Shown: piece after piece, positions 48,831 to 63,102 of the stretch
Layout of the letters: every line of letters starts with the position of its first letter
How positions within the stretch are numbered: the stretch's first letter is position 1
Program-made: the position numbers and the translations under genes
Notes under the pieces: model-generated
Told to the model about the DNA's origin: nothing
Databases searched by the model: none
What the model saw: only the letters and a program-made list of their open reading frames with translations
Assembly: GCF_004331175.1 (NCBI RefSeq)
Contig: NZ_SJOD01000007.1
Span: 1 to 64,000, forward strand
DNA: 64,000 bases
From: Acinetobacter sp. ANC 4178
Lineage (GTDB): Bacteria > Pseudomonadota > Gammaproteobacteria > Pseudomonadales > Moraxellaceae
Reading direction: 5' to 3'

Positions 48831-49670
48831 TTATTTTTGCTCAATTTCATTGAACAATGAAAGATAGGCCTGCGTCAATTTATGATCTTTCGCCAAATGA
48901 ATTAAGGGTTGATTGTGATGATGGGATTCTTTCATCAGCACCGAAGGCGGCAACATATTTTCCAATACAGGCAGACCTTCATCCTTCAATTGCTGTACCA
49001 CTTCACGAGGTAATTTAGCTTGTGCTTGGTATTGATTCACCACAATACCTTCAATTTCCAATTGGTCATTATGATCATCTTGAGTTTCGATCACATTTTC
49101 AATCAGGCTTTGCAAAGCACGTTTCGAGAACACATCACAATCAAATGGAATCAGCACCCGATCTGCCGAAATTAATGCCGATAAAGTAAAGAAATTAAAT
49201 GCAGGTGGCGTATCAATATAGATACGGTCATATTTACCTTCCAGTAACTTTAAAGCATCGCGTAATTTATAAATTTTATGCTTGGCTTCTAAAGCATGTG
49301 CCAAGGTCCCTAAACTCGGACTGGCAGGAATCACATCGAGTTGCTTAAACGGGGTTTGATGTGCATAACTTTCCAGACCTTTGGGGCGATTTTTTAATAA
49401 AGATCCAATCGCGTTGCCCAATAGTCCAGCTTTGCTTTGGGTTGTTCCCAAAACTTCATCGAAGTAGTTTTCGATATTCGGTTCCAATGCAGGCTTATCT
49501 ACCGAATACGTCGCATCATCCCCCAATAAATATTGACTGGAGTTGGCTTGCGGATCCAAATCAATCACCAGTGTTTTCAATCCCTGATACGCGCTAATCG
49601 CAGCCAAATTGACCGTAATACTCGACTTGCCCACACCACCTTTCTGATTAAATACCACACGTGTCCGCAT
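48831..49670 (-). CDS. ParA family ATPase (orphan)
   Basis: This 279-residue P-loop ATPase has the deviant Walker A KGGVGKS (10-16), DLDPQANSS (38-46) and YIDTPPAF, as in ParA/Soj partition proteins. No parB gene or parS-like site follows; a small lipoprotein gene does. It may position a cellular cargo rather than DNA. The main chromosomal parAB pair is expected elsewhere. Confidence 0.88.
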   Translation of the reverse strand: MRTRVVFNQKGGVGKSSITVNLAAISAYQGLKTLVIDLDPQANSSQYLLGDDATYSVDKPALEPNIENYFDEVLGTTQSKAGLLGNAIGSLLKNRPKGLESYAHQTPFKQLDVIPASPSLGTLAHALEAKHKIYKLRDALKLLEGKYDRIYIDTPPAFNFFTLSALISADRVLIPFDCDVFSKRALQSLIENVIETQDDHNDQLEIEGIVVNQYQAQAKLPREVVQQLKDEGLPVLENMLPPSVLMKESHHHNQPLIHLAKDHKLTQAYLSLFNEIEQK

Positions 49671-49753
49671 ATCCCCCCTCCCTCAATTTTTATCTGTGAT
49701 CGTTAAGCAGTGTAATCGATCATTTTTTTATCGCTCTAGAAAATGTCTGACAA

Positions 49754-50143
49754 TCAACCAAAATTTGGCTGCATCATCACCAACCCCAAAATTGCAACAA
49801 ATGCCACCACCGCCAAAAATAATCCTGCACGACGTTGCGCCAAAACAATTTGATCCTGCTTTTTATAGGCTTTGCTTAAAGAGGACAAAAGTACCAAAAA
49901 CAGAATAATTTTGGCATAAAACCAAGACTGTACATCAAAATCTTTCATCACCAATAGAGCAACGCCCGTCAGGATCAATAAGGTCATAGCGCTGTGCTGA
50001 AAAGCCACAAAGAATTTACGTGCAGATGGATTCGGCAAATTACCTTCGGTTCCCGAAAATAAACTCCGCGCGCGAATCACAATTGCCACACCTGCCAGTA
50101 TAACTGCCAACCAATGCAGCATTAACAACATTTGAGCATCCAT
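49754..50143 (-). CDS. SirB-like membrane protein
   Basis: This 129-residue protein has four hydrophobic helices, a conserved histidine (LHWLAV), RARSLF and FQHSAMTLLILTGVALL, matching the SirB2 family. Function is unknown. It is 15 bases beyond bolA on the same strand and probably co-transcribed. Confidence 0.8.
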   Translation of the reverse strand: MDAQMLLMLHWLAVILAGVAIVIRARSLFSGTEGNLPNPSARKFFVAFQHSAMTLLILTGVALLVMKDFDVQSWFYAKIILFLVLLSSLSKAYKKQDQIVLAQRRAGLFLAVVAFVAILGLVMMQPNFG

Positions 50144-50158
50144 AACAAGCCAATATCC

Positions 50159-50467
50159 TTAATGCTTAGGTGCATGTGCACATTCGGGGCTTGAAGTATC
50201 TTGTCCCTGCCATTCCGATTCTACAAAGGCATGAATTGCCAGTGCATGAATGCGACTCGGTGCCAATAAATCGCCTACAGCGGCATACACCTTTTGATGG
50301 CGTTGCACTAAACGTAAGCCATCAAAGGCTTCGCTGACAATCACCACTTTAAAATGGGACTCTTTACCAGGGAAATAACCACCATGCCCCGAAGATTCAT
50401 TCACAATTTCCAAATAAGTCGGTGCCAATTGCTGTAAGCGGTCACGCAGTTGTAATTCTAAGCTCAT
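50159..50467 (-). CDS. bolA: BolA family protein
   Basis: This 102-residue small protein has a BolA class II-KH-like fold: LEIVNESSGHGGYFPGKESHFKVVIVS, then LRLVQRHQKVYAAVGDLL, IHALAIHAF. The conserved histidines would help bind a [2Fe-2S] cluster with a monothiol glutaredoxin. The C-terminus contains an extra Cys/His (SPECAHAPKH). Confidence 0.92.
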   Translation of the reverse strand: MSLELQLRDRLQQLAPTYLEIVNESSGHGGYFPGKESHFKVVIVSEAFDGLRLVQRHQKVYAAVGDLLAPSRIHALAIHAFVESEWQGQDTSSPECAHAPKH

Positions 50468-50629
50468 GAGAATCTGCCTTTATCTTATCCATTGTATACA
50501 GTATAGCTGTTCTACCTCTATGTTTTGTATTCACAGGCGACTTTTAGGGTTTCAAGCGCAATTTTTTAGAAAATCTGACATAAAGTGCTTGTATTTTATG
50601 CAATTGATACAAGTTTTTTCAGAAAGATA

Positions 50630-50657
50630 TTGACCATCATTTTTCATACTGTATTAT
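50630..50657 (+). promoter_or_regulatory. tRNA-Gly promoter
   Basis: TTGACC (50630-50635), a 16-base spacer and TATTAT (50652-50657) lie immediately ahead of the first tRNA gene, placing the start site about three bases before the mature 5' end. Confidence 0.7.
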
Positions 50658-50666
50658 ACACGGCAT

Positions 50667-50742
<76 letters not shown>

Positions 50743-50781
50743 AATTTTTTAGTGTAAGTTTTAGAAAAAACTGCTCAATAT

Positions 50782-50857
<76 letters not shown>

Positions 50858-50862
50858 GATTC

Positions 50863-50896
50863 AAAAAAGCCCTAATCAAACGATTAGGGCTTTTTT
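50863..50896 (+). terminator. Terminator of the tRNA-Gly pair
   Basis: A strong GCCCTAATC/GATTAGGGC stem with loop AAAC is flanked by A residues and followed by six T residues. It begins six bases after the second tRNA. Confidence 0.92.
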
Positions 50897-51074
50897 ATGT
50901 CTAAAATTTAAAACTGAATAGCCTATCTATTGTTGATTCAATCCATTAGCCCACCTAATTTTTATAGTATTGATCTGCTTAAATTTACCCGCAATCTTCT
51001 AAAAATAGTTCGCTTTAACTTACCCTCAAAATCGCAGTTACCCTCACGTTAAAAGCCTTCTTGAAGCACAGTAA

Positions 51075-51460
51075 AGTTCTGGTCTATATGGACAACAATA
51101 TTCACAAAAAATAATTGCAATTAATACGCTACCCCTCACACCTCTATTAAAAGACCATCAAGATGAATTAACTGGATTAAAAATGCTTTGCTAAAGTAGG
51201 TGGCGACAGTTGACGTCTACTGGATTGGACCAACTCCCAAGGATAAAGAAGGTCTGGTCGATCGACGCCATAATTTTCAAGGTTGAGCTTTGGGCGCAAA
51301 TCCTATTCCGATCTATGATCAAAAACTTAGCCAAAGTTCAGGTCTGCCTACATCACTCCGTGGCATATATGAATTTGATGTCAAAACCCGCTCCGAAGGC
51401 AAAGCTTCTCAACTCGCCATACAAATACCGATACCTTTCATTAAAACATCTGATCGACAC
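51075..51460 (+). pseudogene. Decayed gene of unknown family
   Basis: Protein-like sequence persists on the plus strand but is broken. A first frame (51075-51191) reads SGLYGQQYSQKIIAINTLPL then LLKDHQDELTGLKMLC. A second frame (51200-51283) reads VATVDVYWIGPTPKDKEGLV and stops at an in-frame TGA at 51284. It continues in the same frame with GANPIPIYDQKLSQSSGLP, RGIYEFDVKTRSEGKASQLA and IPIPFIKTSD before running into the 3' end of the racemase gene. At least one frameshift and one nonsense mutation are needed. I do not recognise the family. Confidence 0.55.
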
Positions 51461-51524
51461 CCCATAAAATTACCCCCTCCTGGATGCAGGGGGCAACTCA
51501 TTACTTTAAGGTATTTTGGCGAAT

Positions 51525-52751
51525 TTATCGTACGGCAATTTTAGGATTGGAATTGCCCCACATGGTGTAGACATCTGCGAGCAGCGCACCATTGTATTCT
51601 TCCAAATCGCTTTGTTTCACAGTTTCATTGCCCTGTTGACCAAACAACACCACTTCATCACTGGCACGAATATCAGGGAAGTCAGTGACATCGACCATGG
51701 TGGTATTCATCGAAGTTCGTCCGACCACAGGGACTTTATGCCCACGAATCAGCACATAGGCTTTATTACTAAAAGCACGACGATAGCCATCTGAATAGCC
51801 CATTGGCAAGTTCGCCAGCAATGAATCACGTTTTAAAGTATAGGTCTGGTCATAACCCACTGTTGTGCCTTTTAAATAAGCATTCACTGTCGCCACTTGG
51901 GTTTTAAACGTCATCAACTTTTTATATTCCACACGATCAGGAATACTGTCACCATAAATCACGCCACCTGCACGTACCATATCTAAATGCGATTCTGGCA
52001 CTGTTAAAGTGGCAAATGAATTGGCTGTATGCAAGGTTAGCTCTTCACGCTTGAGTTTGGCTTTTTTAATTAACCAGTCGGTTTGTTGATTAAACACGGC
52101 TAAACGTTCACGCACATATTTTTCATCTTCTACTGCATAATGCGTCATGATGCCAACCAACTTTAAATTTGGCAGTTTGGTCATACGCAGTGCTTGTTGT
52201 TTGCCTGTTTCAGTGTTCAGCTCTAAGCCGTTTCGATCCATCCCACCCGCATTTAAACCCAAATGATAGGCAACTATAATCCCTTGTTGTTTCGCCCAAG
52301 CGGAGATGCGCTGTGCCTGTTCATAGTTTCCAAACAACTCTTCCATCTTTAACGATGCAGCATTTTGAATTTCTTGATCGGTGGCTGCACGCAGTCTTAA
52401 GATACGACCTTGATACCCCGATTGGCGTACCATAGCGGCTTCGGCATTGCTGGTAATACCCACACAAGGTACATTTAACTTGATGATGCTCGGCATCAAC
52501 AACTGAATCCCATGCCCATAAGCATCGGCTTTCATCACAGCGCAGATTTGGCTCTTATCCTGCAATTGCTGCTGTAAAGTCTGAATATTCTGTTCAAAGG
52601 TCTGCACATTAATTTCAATCCACGCATTGGCTTGTGGCGCCGCAGCCTGTGTCGCTGAAATTTGTGATGTCAACATCGGTGCCGCCATCGCACTGCTCAT
52701 ATTCAGCAGTCCCGCCCCCAACATACATGCCAATAATGTTACTTTTTTCAA
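51525..52751 (-). CDS. bsr: Periplasmic broad-specificity amino-acid racemase (alanine racemase family)
   Basis: This is a 408-residue PLP enzyme. A signal peptide (about 1-24, ending AMAAP) sends it to the periplasm, unlike cytoplasmic Alr/DadX. The PLP lysine is K74 (MKADAYGHG) and the partner tyrosine is near Y300 (VGYDQTY). C70 and C96 are placed like the disulfide of the Bsr family. It would produce D-amino acids (such as D-Ala, D-Lys or D-Arg) in the periplasm. The start is TTG at 52751 with GAGGG seven bases upstream; the longer frame overlaps the permease stop and a terminator. It is downstream of a CycA-type permease. Confidence 0.88.
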   Translation of the reverse strand: MKKVTLLACMLGAGLLNMSSAMAAPMLTSQISATQAAAPQANAWIEINVQTFEQNIQTLQQQLQDKSQICAVMKADAYGHGIQLLMPSIIKLNVPCVGITSNAEAAMVRQSGYQGRILRLRAATDQEIQNAASLKMEELFGNYEQAQRISAWAKQQGIIVAYHLGLNAGGMDRNGLELNTETGKQQALRMTKLPNLKLVGIMTHYAVEDEKYVRERLAVFNQQTDWLIKKAKLKREELTLHTANSFATLTVPESHLDMVRAGGVIYGDSIPDRVEYKKLMTFKTQVATVNAYLKGTTVGYDQTYTLKRDSLLANLPMGYSDGYRRAFSNKAYVLIRGHKVPVVGRTSMNTTMVDVTDFPDIRASDEVVLFGQQGNETVKQSDLEEYNGALLADVYTMWGNSNPKIAVR

Positions 52752-52774
52752 GACAAATCCCTCTTCGTCGTTAT

Positions 52775-52800
52775 AAAAAAGAGAGGGTAAATACCCTCTC
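52775..52800 (-). terminator. Terminator or attenuator between cycA and the racemase gene
   Basis: A 9-bp perfect stem (52781-52789 with 52792-52800) is followed on the minus strand by six T residues. It starts right after the permease stop codon and ends 24 bases before the racemase TTG start, so racemase expression needs read-through or its own promoter. Confidence 0.75.
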
Positions 52801-52810
52801 TCACTCTTCA

Positions 52811-54310
52811 TTAATTATTTTCTGATACTTCATCATGATCAATGCGACGACCATGCTCTAAAATCCAAGTGCGCTCGCAGTCTTTACGTTTACGACGCTT
52901 GTAAGCAATCCATAAGCCGATAAACCAAAGTGGTGAAACAAACAGTGAAATACGCGTATCATGATCGAGACATAAAATCGCAACCACAAACACCATAAAT
53001 GCGATCCCAAACCAACTCATAAAAATACCAGCAGGCATTTTATAAATAGATTGCGCGTGCAAATCAGGACGCTTTTTACGATAAGCCAAATACGATGCGA
53101 GAATCATACCAAAGGCAAATACAGTCAAAATTGAGGTCAATGCTGTCACAATATTAAATGCAGACATAACATTTGGCGTAACAAACAAAATCAGCGTACC
53201 AATAAATACACAAACCATCGAACACAACAGGGCTTGTACAGGCACTTTACCTTTGGATAAGGTTTTAAAGCGCTGCGGCGCATCTTTCTCAACGGCCAAA
53301 CCATACAACATACGACTGGTGGCGAAGATACCGCTGTTTGCAGAAGACATGGCCGAAGTCACGACCACAAAGTTTACCACTGCAGCAGCAGCTGTAAGCC
53401 CGACCAATTGGAACATAGCCACAAATGGGCTTTTGCCTGGATCAACGTGCTGCCATGAGGTCACGGAAATGATGACCAACAAAGCACCCACATAAAACAA
53501 TAGAATTCGCCAAGGAATTGAATTAATGGCTTTAGGTAATGATTTTTCTGGGTTTTTGGTTTCTGCAGCAGTTGTACCAACCAATTCAATACCCAAGAAA
53601 GCAAACACCGCCATTTGGAAACCCGCCAAGAACCCTGTCACACCATGCGGTAAAAATGCATCAGGATCAGTGATATGCGAGAAAGATGCCTTAACTCCAT
53701 TTGGTGACACGAAGCCTATAACTACCATGCTTACACCCAAGATTAAAAAGGCAACAATCGCCACAATCTTGATCATGGCAAACCAAAACTCGGTTTCACC
53801 AAACATTTTCACTGTAAGTAAGTTCAGTACAGTCAAAACAGTGATCGTGGCCAAAGCAGGTAACCATACGGGTAAATCGGGATACCAGAACTGCATATAA
53901 CCACCAATCGCGATAATATCGGCAATCGCAGTAATGATCCAACTGAGCCAGTAGGTCCAGCCCAAAAAGTAGCCTGCCCAAGGACCTAAATAATCCGTAG
54001 CAAAATCTACAAATGACTTATAGTTGGTGTTGGAAAGCAGTAACTCTCCCATGGCACGCATGACAAAAAACAGGACAAAGCCAACGATCATATAAGTCAA
54101 AATGACTGAGGTTCCAGAATTGGCAATGGTTTGCCCCGAACCCATAAATAGACCTGTTCCGATGGCTCCGCCAATCGCAATCATTTGAATATGGCGATTG
54201 CTGAGAGAACGATCGAGTTGTTCTTCTCCAGCTGAATCGTAATGATGTCCACCCAGTAAATCACCTTCTAAAGGCTCTTTTTGTTGATGGGTTTGTTTTC
54301 CATTCATCAT
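52811..54310 (-). CDS. cycA: Amino-acid permease, CycA type (D-Ala/D-Ser/Gly)
   Basis: This 499-residue APC-family permease has 12 hydrophobic segments. The N-terminal signature is SLSNRHIQMIAIGGAIGTGLFMG, with GFLAGFQMAVFAFLGIELVG further on. It most resembles CycA, the proton symporter for D-alanine, D-serine and glycine. Pairing with a periplasmic racemase supports D-amino-acid use. The exact substrate is inferred. Confidence 0.85.
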   Translation of the reverse strand: MMNGKQTHQQKEPLEGDLLGGHHYDSAGEEQLDRSLSNRHIQMIAIGGAIGTGLFMGSGQTIANSGTSVILTYMIVGFVLFFVMRAMGELLLSNTNYKSFVDFATDYLGPWAGYFLGWTYWLSWIITAIADIIAIGGYMQFWYPDLPVWLPALATITVLTVLNLLTVKMFGETEFWFAMIKIVAIVAFLILGVSMVVIGFVSPNGVKASFSHITDPDAFLPHGVTGFLAGFQMAVFAFLGIELVGTTAAETKNPEKSLPKAINSIPWRILLFYVGALLVIISVTSWQHVDPGKSPFVAMFQLVGLTAAAAVVNFVVVTSAMSSANSGIFATSRMLYGLAVEKDAPQRFKTLSKGKVPVQALLCSMVCVFIGTLILFVTPNVMSAFNIVTALTSILTVFAFGMILASYLAYRKKRPDLHAQSIYKMPAGIFMSWFGIAFMVFVVAILCLDHDTRISLFVSPLWFIGLWIAYKRRKRKDCERTWILEHGRRIDHDEVSENN

Positions 54311-54712
54311 GTTTATTACTCCAATTTACACCTAAAAACGGTGCAAATACGGGACAGATATAAAATGTTTCCTTATTTAATATCTATCCAAAATTAAGCT
54401 AAATATTATCTTTCAATAATATTAATTTTATTATTTAACCGAATTTTAAAAATAAAAATACCGACCAAATAAATCACAACACAGATTGCAAAACCTATAC
54501 CAATTTTATTAATTTAACATTAAAAAACAATAGCTTAATAAAAACATGACGCGAGTTTATCCACTGACTATAAGCGAACCCATAATCACTGGATGTAAAT
54601 ATTGCATTAATATTTTTCACAATATCCATATATTCAATTCCATTGAAAATCAATTTAACGATTTAATTTCTATAAATCACCATCATCATATTTAATAAAT
54701 CGAGACGAATAA
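54311..54712. other. AT-rich intergenic region, cycA promoter side
   Basis: About 400 bases upstream of cycA and downstream of astE show no credible gene. The sequence is strongly AT-rich with no convincing palindrome or hairpin; it should hold the cycA promoter. Confidence 0.55.
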
Positions 54713-55687
54713 TCACGAACGAAGCTCCGTTAATATCAAACCTGCTCTTAAGCCTTTTTTCACTTGAGTATTTGGAAATAAGATCCAGACCTGTTCTGGT
54801 GCAATCACATAAGGTTTACCCTGTTGCAGGGCAATTACCGCATCTGATTGGAACATTGAAAAATTGGGAGCAGAATCGGCAAGGTTGAGCTGAAAGTCAT
54901 CTTCAGTTTTGATAATCGAATCGACAACACGAAAGTTTTTAATTGCTGACTTTTGGCGTGCAGGTAAAGGTTGTTCTGTTACTACCGAACGTAACACTTG
55001 ATTAATCGCGCTAAATGCCGATAAATCATTTTGACCAAAAGGTTTGGCATGTCCGAGTTCAAGGGTTGAACTCGCTGCGTGAAATCTTGAACTGGTATAG
55101 TGCGTGAAGGTGCGACCCGCCGCATTGTGGTACACCAAGGCATCCAGTTCCGCAGCACTTAAACACGCTAACATGACCGCATCATAGCCATGAGTTTGAT
55201 AAGGAAATAAAGCAAAAGTCGGAAGCAAAGACGGACGAATCGCCGTGTGCAAATCATAGTGATAGCGTTTGACCTGTGTAGGGCACGATTGAAAGAAATC
55301 TGCCACTAACTGCTCTAACTCAGCCACTCGCTTGGCTTCAAAGGTTTCGGAAAATTGCTGATGCGCACCACAAAACATCCGATTCATATCATTTTCAACA
55401 TAGCGTTTACCTGAACGAATCGCGACAGGGTTGCCCAAAATCAACATTAATTTGACCTTGAGCTGTAATGCACCTGCAAAAATATCCTGACTGAGCTGCG
55501 CCAATAACTCGATTGGCGCAGTTTCATTGCCATGTACACCAGCGGACAGCACGACGGCTTTTTCATAAGCCTGCATAGGCGTAAAAGACAGCACCCCTTC
55601 AGCCAGCCATTCCCAGCTAAAATTGTCCTGTATGCCTCGGGTTGAGGCAGGTACTTTTTGCTCTAACACACTACTTAAAAAATCCAT
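54713..55687 (-). CDS. astE: Succinylglutamate desuccinylase
   Basis: This 324-residue zinc hydrolase catalyses the last step of the AST pathway, succinylglutamate to glutamate and succinate. The metal ligands lie in GVHGNETAP (His, Glu) and HYDLHTAIR (second His). It is last in the gdhA-astCADBE operon. Confidence 0.94.
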   Translation of the reverse strand: MDFLSSVLEQKVPASTRGIQDNFSWEWLAEGVLSFTPMQAYEKAVVLSAGVHGNETAPIELLAQLSQDIFAGALQLKVKLMLILGNPVAIRSGKRYVENDMNRMFCGAHQQFSETFEAKRVAELEQLVADFFQSCPTQVKRYHYDLHTAIRPSLLPTFALFPYQTHGYDAVMLACLSAAELDALVYHNAAGRTFTHYTSSRFHAASSTLELGHAKPFGQNDLSAFSAINQVLRSVVTEQPLPARQKSAIKNFRVVDSIIKTEDDFQLNLADSAPNFSMFQSDAVIALQQGKPYVIAPEQVWILFPNTQVKKGLRAGLILTELRS

Positions 55688-55710
55688 CTGCTGCTGTCCT
55701 TACTCGCGAA

Positions 55711-57051
55711 TTAACGTTGGAAGTGATACACCGAACCTAAGTTCAAAATTTGCGTCAATTCATCTAACGCAGTACGGCTTTCAATCAATAATTGCGGGTC
55801 AGCCAAATCTTGTTGTGCCAACTGGTCACGGTAGTATTGATCTACCCACGTGTTTAAACGGGTAAACAAGGCATCATTCATAAACAAATTCGGATTAATC
55901 GCATTCAGTTCTGCTTCATTCACTGCAACACGCAAACGCAAACATGCAGGACCGCCACCGTTACGCATACTTTCACGCAGGTCGAAGACTTTGATGTCAT
56001 CAATTGGCGTACCCATTTGAATCATGTCGTTTAAGTAACCCCACACTGCTGGGTTTTGACGTGATTCCTCAGGCACCACAATGCTCATACCGCCATCGGC
56101 ACGCGTAAGCAATTGGCTATTGAACAAATAGGTATTCACTGCATCTTTCACTGAAACACGCTGATCAGGTACTTCAATAGCCACAAACTCTTGACCCAAA
56201 CGTGCCATTTTTTCGCGAATTTCAGCCAAAGCTTCCGATTGATTTAAAAATGCATGTTGATGATGGAACAGGACGTTTTGGTTACTCACCGCAATCACGT
56301 CGTTGTGGAAGACCCCTTGGTCAATCACATCGGGATGCTGCTGTACAAACACCGTTTGTTCCGCTTTGAGTTGGTGTAAACGTGCCACTGCTTCACTCGC
56401 CTCACGCGACTGGCGTGCAGGATAGTGTTTCGGACCAATACCACCACCGAGGAACTGCTGACCATAGACAAACACTTGCACGCTGGCTTGATCATAAGCA
56501 CCGCCTAAACGGTTATGGTTTGCCGCACCTTCATCACCAAACAATGCCACTGGTGGCAGTGCTTCATGATGGGCGAAGTGACGCTCATCCTTAAACATGG
56601 CCGCCATAACGCGCGATGTCGTTTCATGTTCAATCGAGCGGTGGAATTTGTTGTTCAAGTTTGCCGCTGTAAAATGCACACGACCATCAGCACTGTCCGC
56701 CGACGGCGAAACTGTTGCCGCATTGGCTGTCCACATGCACGATGCAGAACTCAAAGCAGATAACAACGCAGGCGAAGTTCGCATGGCTTGTTCAATCACA
56801 CTGTGATCATCGCCACGGAAGCCCAATTTGCGCAAAGTCGGCACATGTGGGCGTTCTTGTGGTGCAAATACACCTTGCTTTAAGCCCATGTCGGCCAAAG
56901 CTTTCATCTTTAACAGACCTTGCTTGGCAGCCAACTTTGGGTTGGAAAGATTATTTTGGTTTTTGGTTGATGCTTCGTTTCCAAAGGACAATCCCGCATA
57001 GTGATGCGTTGGACCGACTAAACCATCAAAATTAATTTCATAGCCTGACAT
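55711..57051 (-). CDS. astB: N-succinylarginine dihydrolase
   Basis: This 446-residue enzyme of the amidinotransferase fold converts succinylarginine to succinylornithine, CO2 and ammonia. Expected segments are [15 protein letters not shown] at the start and [14 protein letters not shown] with the catalytic cysteine near the end. It is 23 bases from astE. Confidence 0.95.
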   Translation of the reverse strand: MSGYEINFDGLVGPTHHYAGLSFGNEASTKNQNNLSNPKLAAKQGLLKMKALADMGLKQGVFAPQERPHVPTLRKLGFRGDDHSVIEQAMRTSPALLSALSSASCMWTANAATVSPSADSADGRVHFTAANLNNKFHRSIEHETTSRVMAAMFKDERHFAHHEALPPVALFGDEGAANHNRLGGAYDQASVQVFVYGQQFLGGGIGPKHYPARQSREASEAVARLHQLKAEQTVFVQQHPDVIDQGVFHNDVIAVSNQNVLFHHQHAFLNQSEALAEIREKMARLGQEFVAIEVPDQRVSVKDAVNTYLFNSQLLTRADGGMSIVVPEESRQNPAVWGYLNDMIQMGTPIDDIKVFDLRESMRNGGGPACLRLRVAVNEAELNAINPNLFMNDALFTRLNTWVDQYYRDQLAQQDLADPQLLIESRTALDELTQILNLGSVYHFQR

Positions 57052-57075
57052 TTCTAAACTCCCTTTTCTGTCGAC

Positions 57076-59576
<2,501 letters not shown>

Positions 59577-59589
59577 CAGCGGTGGCCTA

Positions 59590-62150
<2,561 letters not shown>

Positions 62151-62301
62151 TATTTTATCCTCTGAGAATTTAATTGAGCTAATCCATTCAAAATAGGAAA
62201 CACCCCATCTATTGGACACCGCCTCAGCTCGGTGTTGTTCCAACTGGAGTGTTACCTAATACGCATAGTATGAAAAATCAAAACGACTCTAAAAAGTTGT
62301 A

Positions 62302-62335
62302 ATTTTGATAAAAATGCAATAAATTTTATCAAAAT
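62302..62335. promoter_or_regulatory. Inverted repeat between gdhA-ast operon and Lrp-type gene
   Basis: Perfect 12-bp arms (62302-62313 with 62324-62335) with a 10-base spacer lie just upstream of the regulator start and about 150 bases from gdhA. It is a candidate operator for the Lrp-type regulator, for both autoregulation and control of the operon. Confidence 0.55.
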
Positions 62336-62354
62336 GATAATTATGGAAATCAAA

Positions 62355-62777
62355 ATGAATGATACTGACAGCCAAATTCTAGGTTTGCTGCGTGACAACG
62401 CCCGTATGTCAATTACCGACATTGCCCACAAAGTGCGCGTTTCTCGAAACACTGTGCAGAAACGCATCGAATATTTAGAATCGAGTGGCATCATTACGGG
62501 CTATACCGTCCGTTTAAAACCGGGTAGCGAGAAAAACACCATTCGTGCATGGATGAATATTATGGTGGAAGGCACCAAAACCAGTGCCGTGGTAAAAGAA
62601 TTAAGAATTGATCCCTCAGTACATACGCTGCATACCACCAACGGTAAATGGGATTTATTGGTTGAGCTAAAATCAGACAGTTTAGAAAGTTTTGATAAAA
62701 CCTTAGAGCGCATTCGAACCATTTCGGGCATTTACAATACCGAAACCAGTATTTTGCTTTCGACTTATAAAGCATAA
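62355..62777 (+). CDS. Lrp/AsnC family regulator
   Basis: This 140-residue regulator has an N-terminal helix-turn-helix (MSITDIAHKVRVSRNTVQKRIEYLE) and a C-terminal RAM ligand-binding domain. The start at 62355 has GGA seven bases upstream. It is divergent from gdhA-astCADBE and is probably its arginine- or amino-acid-responsive regulator. Confidence 0.9.
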   Translation: MNDTDSQILGLLRDNARMSITDIAHKVRVSRNTVQKRIEYLESSGIITGYTVRLKPGSEKNTIRAWMNIMVEGTKTSAVVKELRIDPSVHTLHTTNGKWDLLVELKSDSLESFDKTLERIRTISGIYNTETSILLSTYKA

Positions 62778-63102
62778 ACAATTCACTTATCGTGATTTCA
62801 AGTGAGAAACCCGCATACTCTTAGAAAACAAACCACTCGGAGCAATACGACCTAATTTGACTAAAATGTACAGTTTGACCCCGTTTTCTTGAAAATTTGA
62901 TCCGATTTTGACCCAATGAGTTTAATCGATTGCTCATTTTTAAATAGCACAACTCTTTTAAAGTCTTGCATGGCTGTGTATAACAATCGACGTACAGAAA
63001 AGTAAAAGCATAGGCAAACTGTCTAAAAAAGCGTTAGACTATGCCACAACCAAAAATGCAAACCCCTTGGTGATTTGCAGACGAATAGAAAGGTGAAGAT
63101 TG
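62778..63102. other. Intergenic region upstream of ribB
   Basis: About 325 bases hold no gene I can support. A 6-bp hairpin (63057-63062 with 63074-63079) lies in the ribB leader. I looked for an FMN riboswitch and did not find its conserved core. Confidence 0.5.

Noticed and set aside
62778..63102. FMN riboswitch upstream of ribB
   Set aside because: The conserved riboswitch core sequences are absent; only a short 6-bp hairpin is present.
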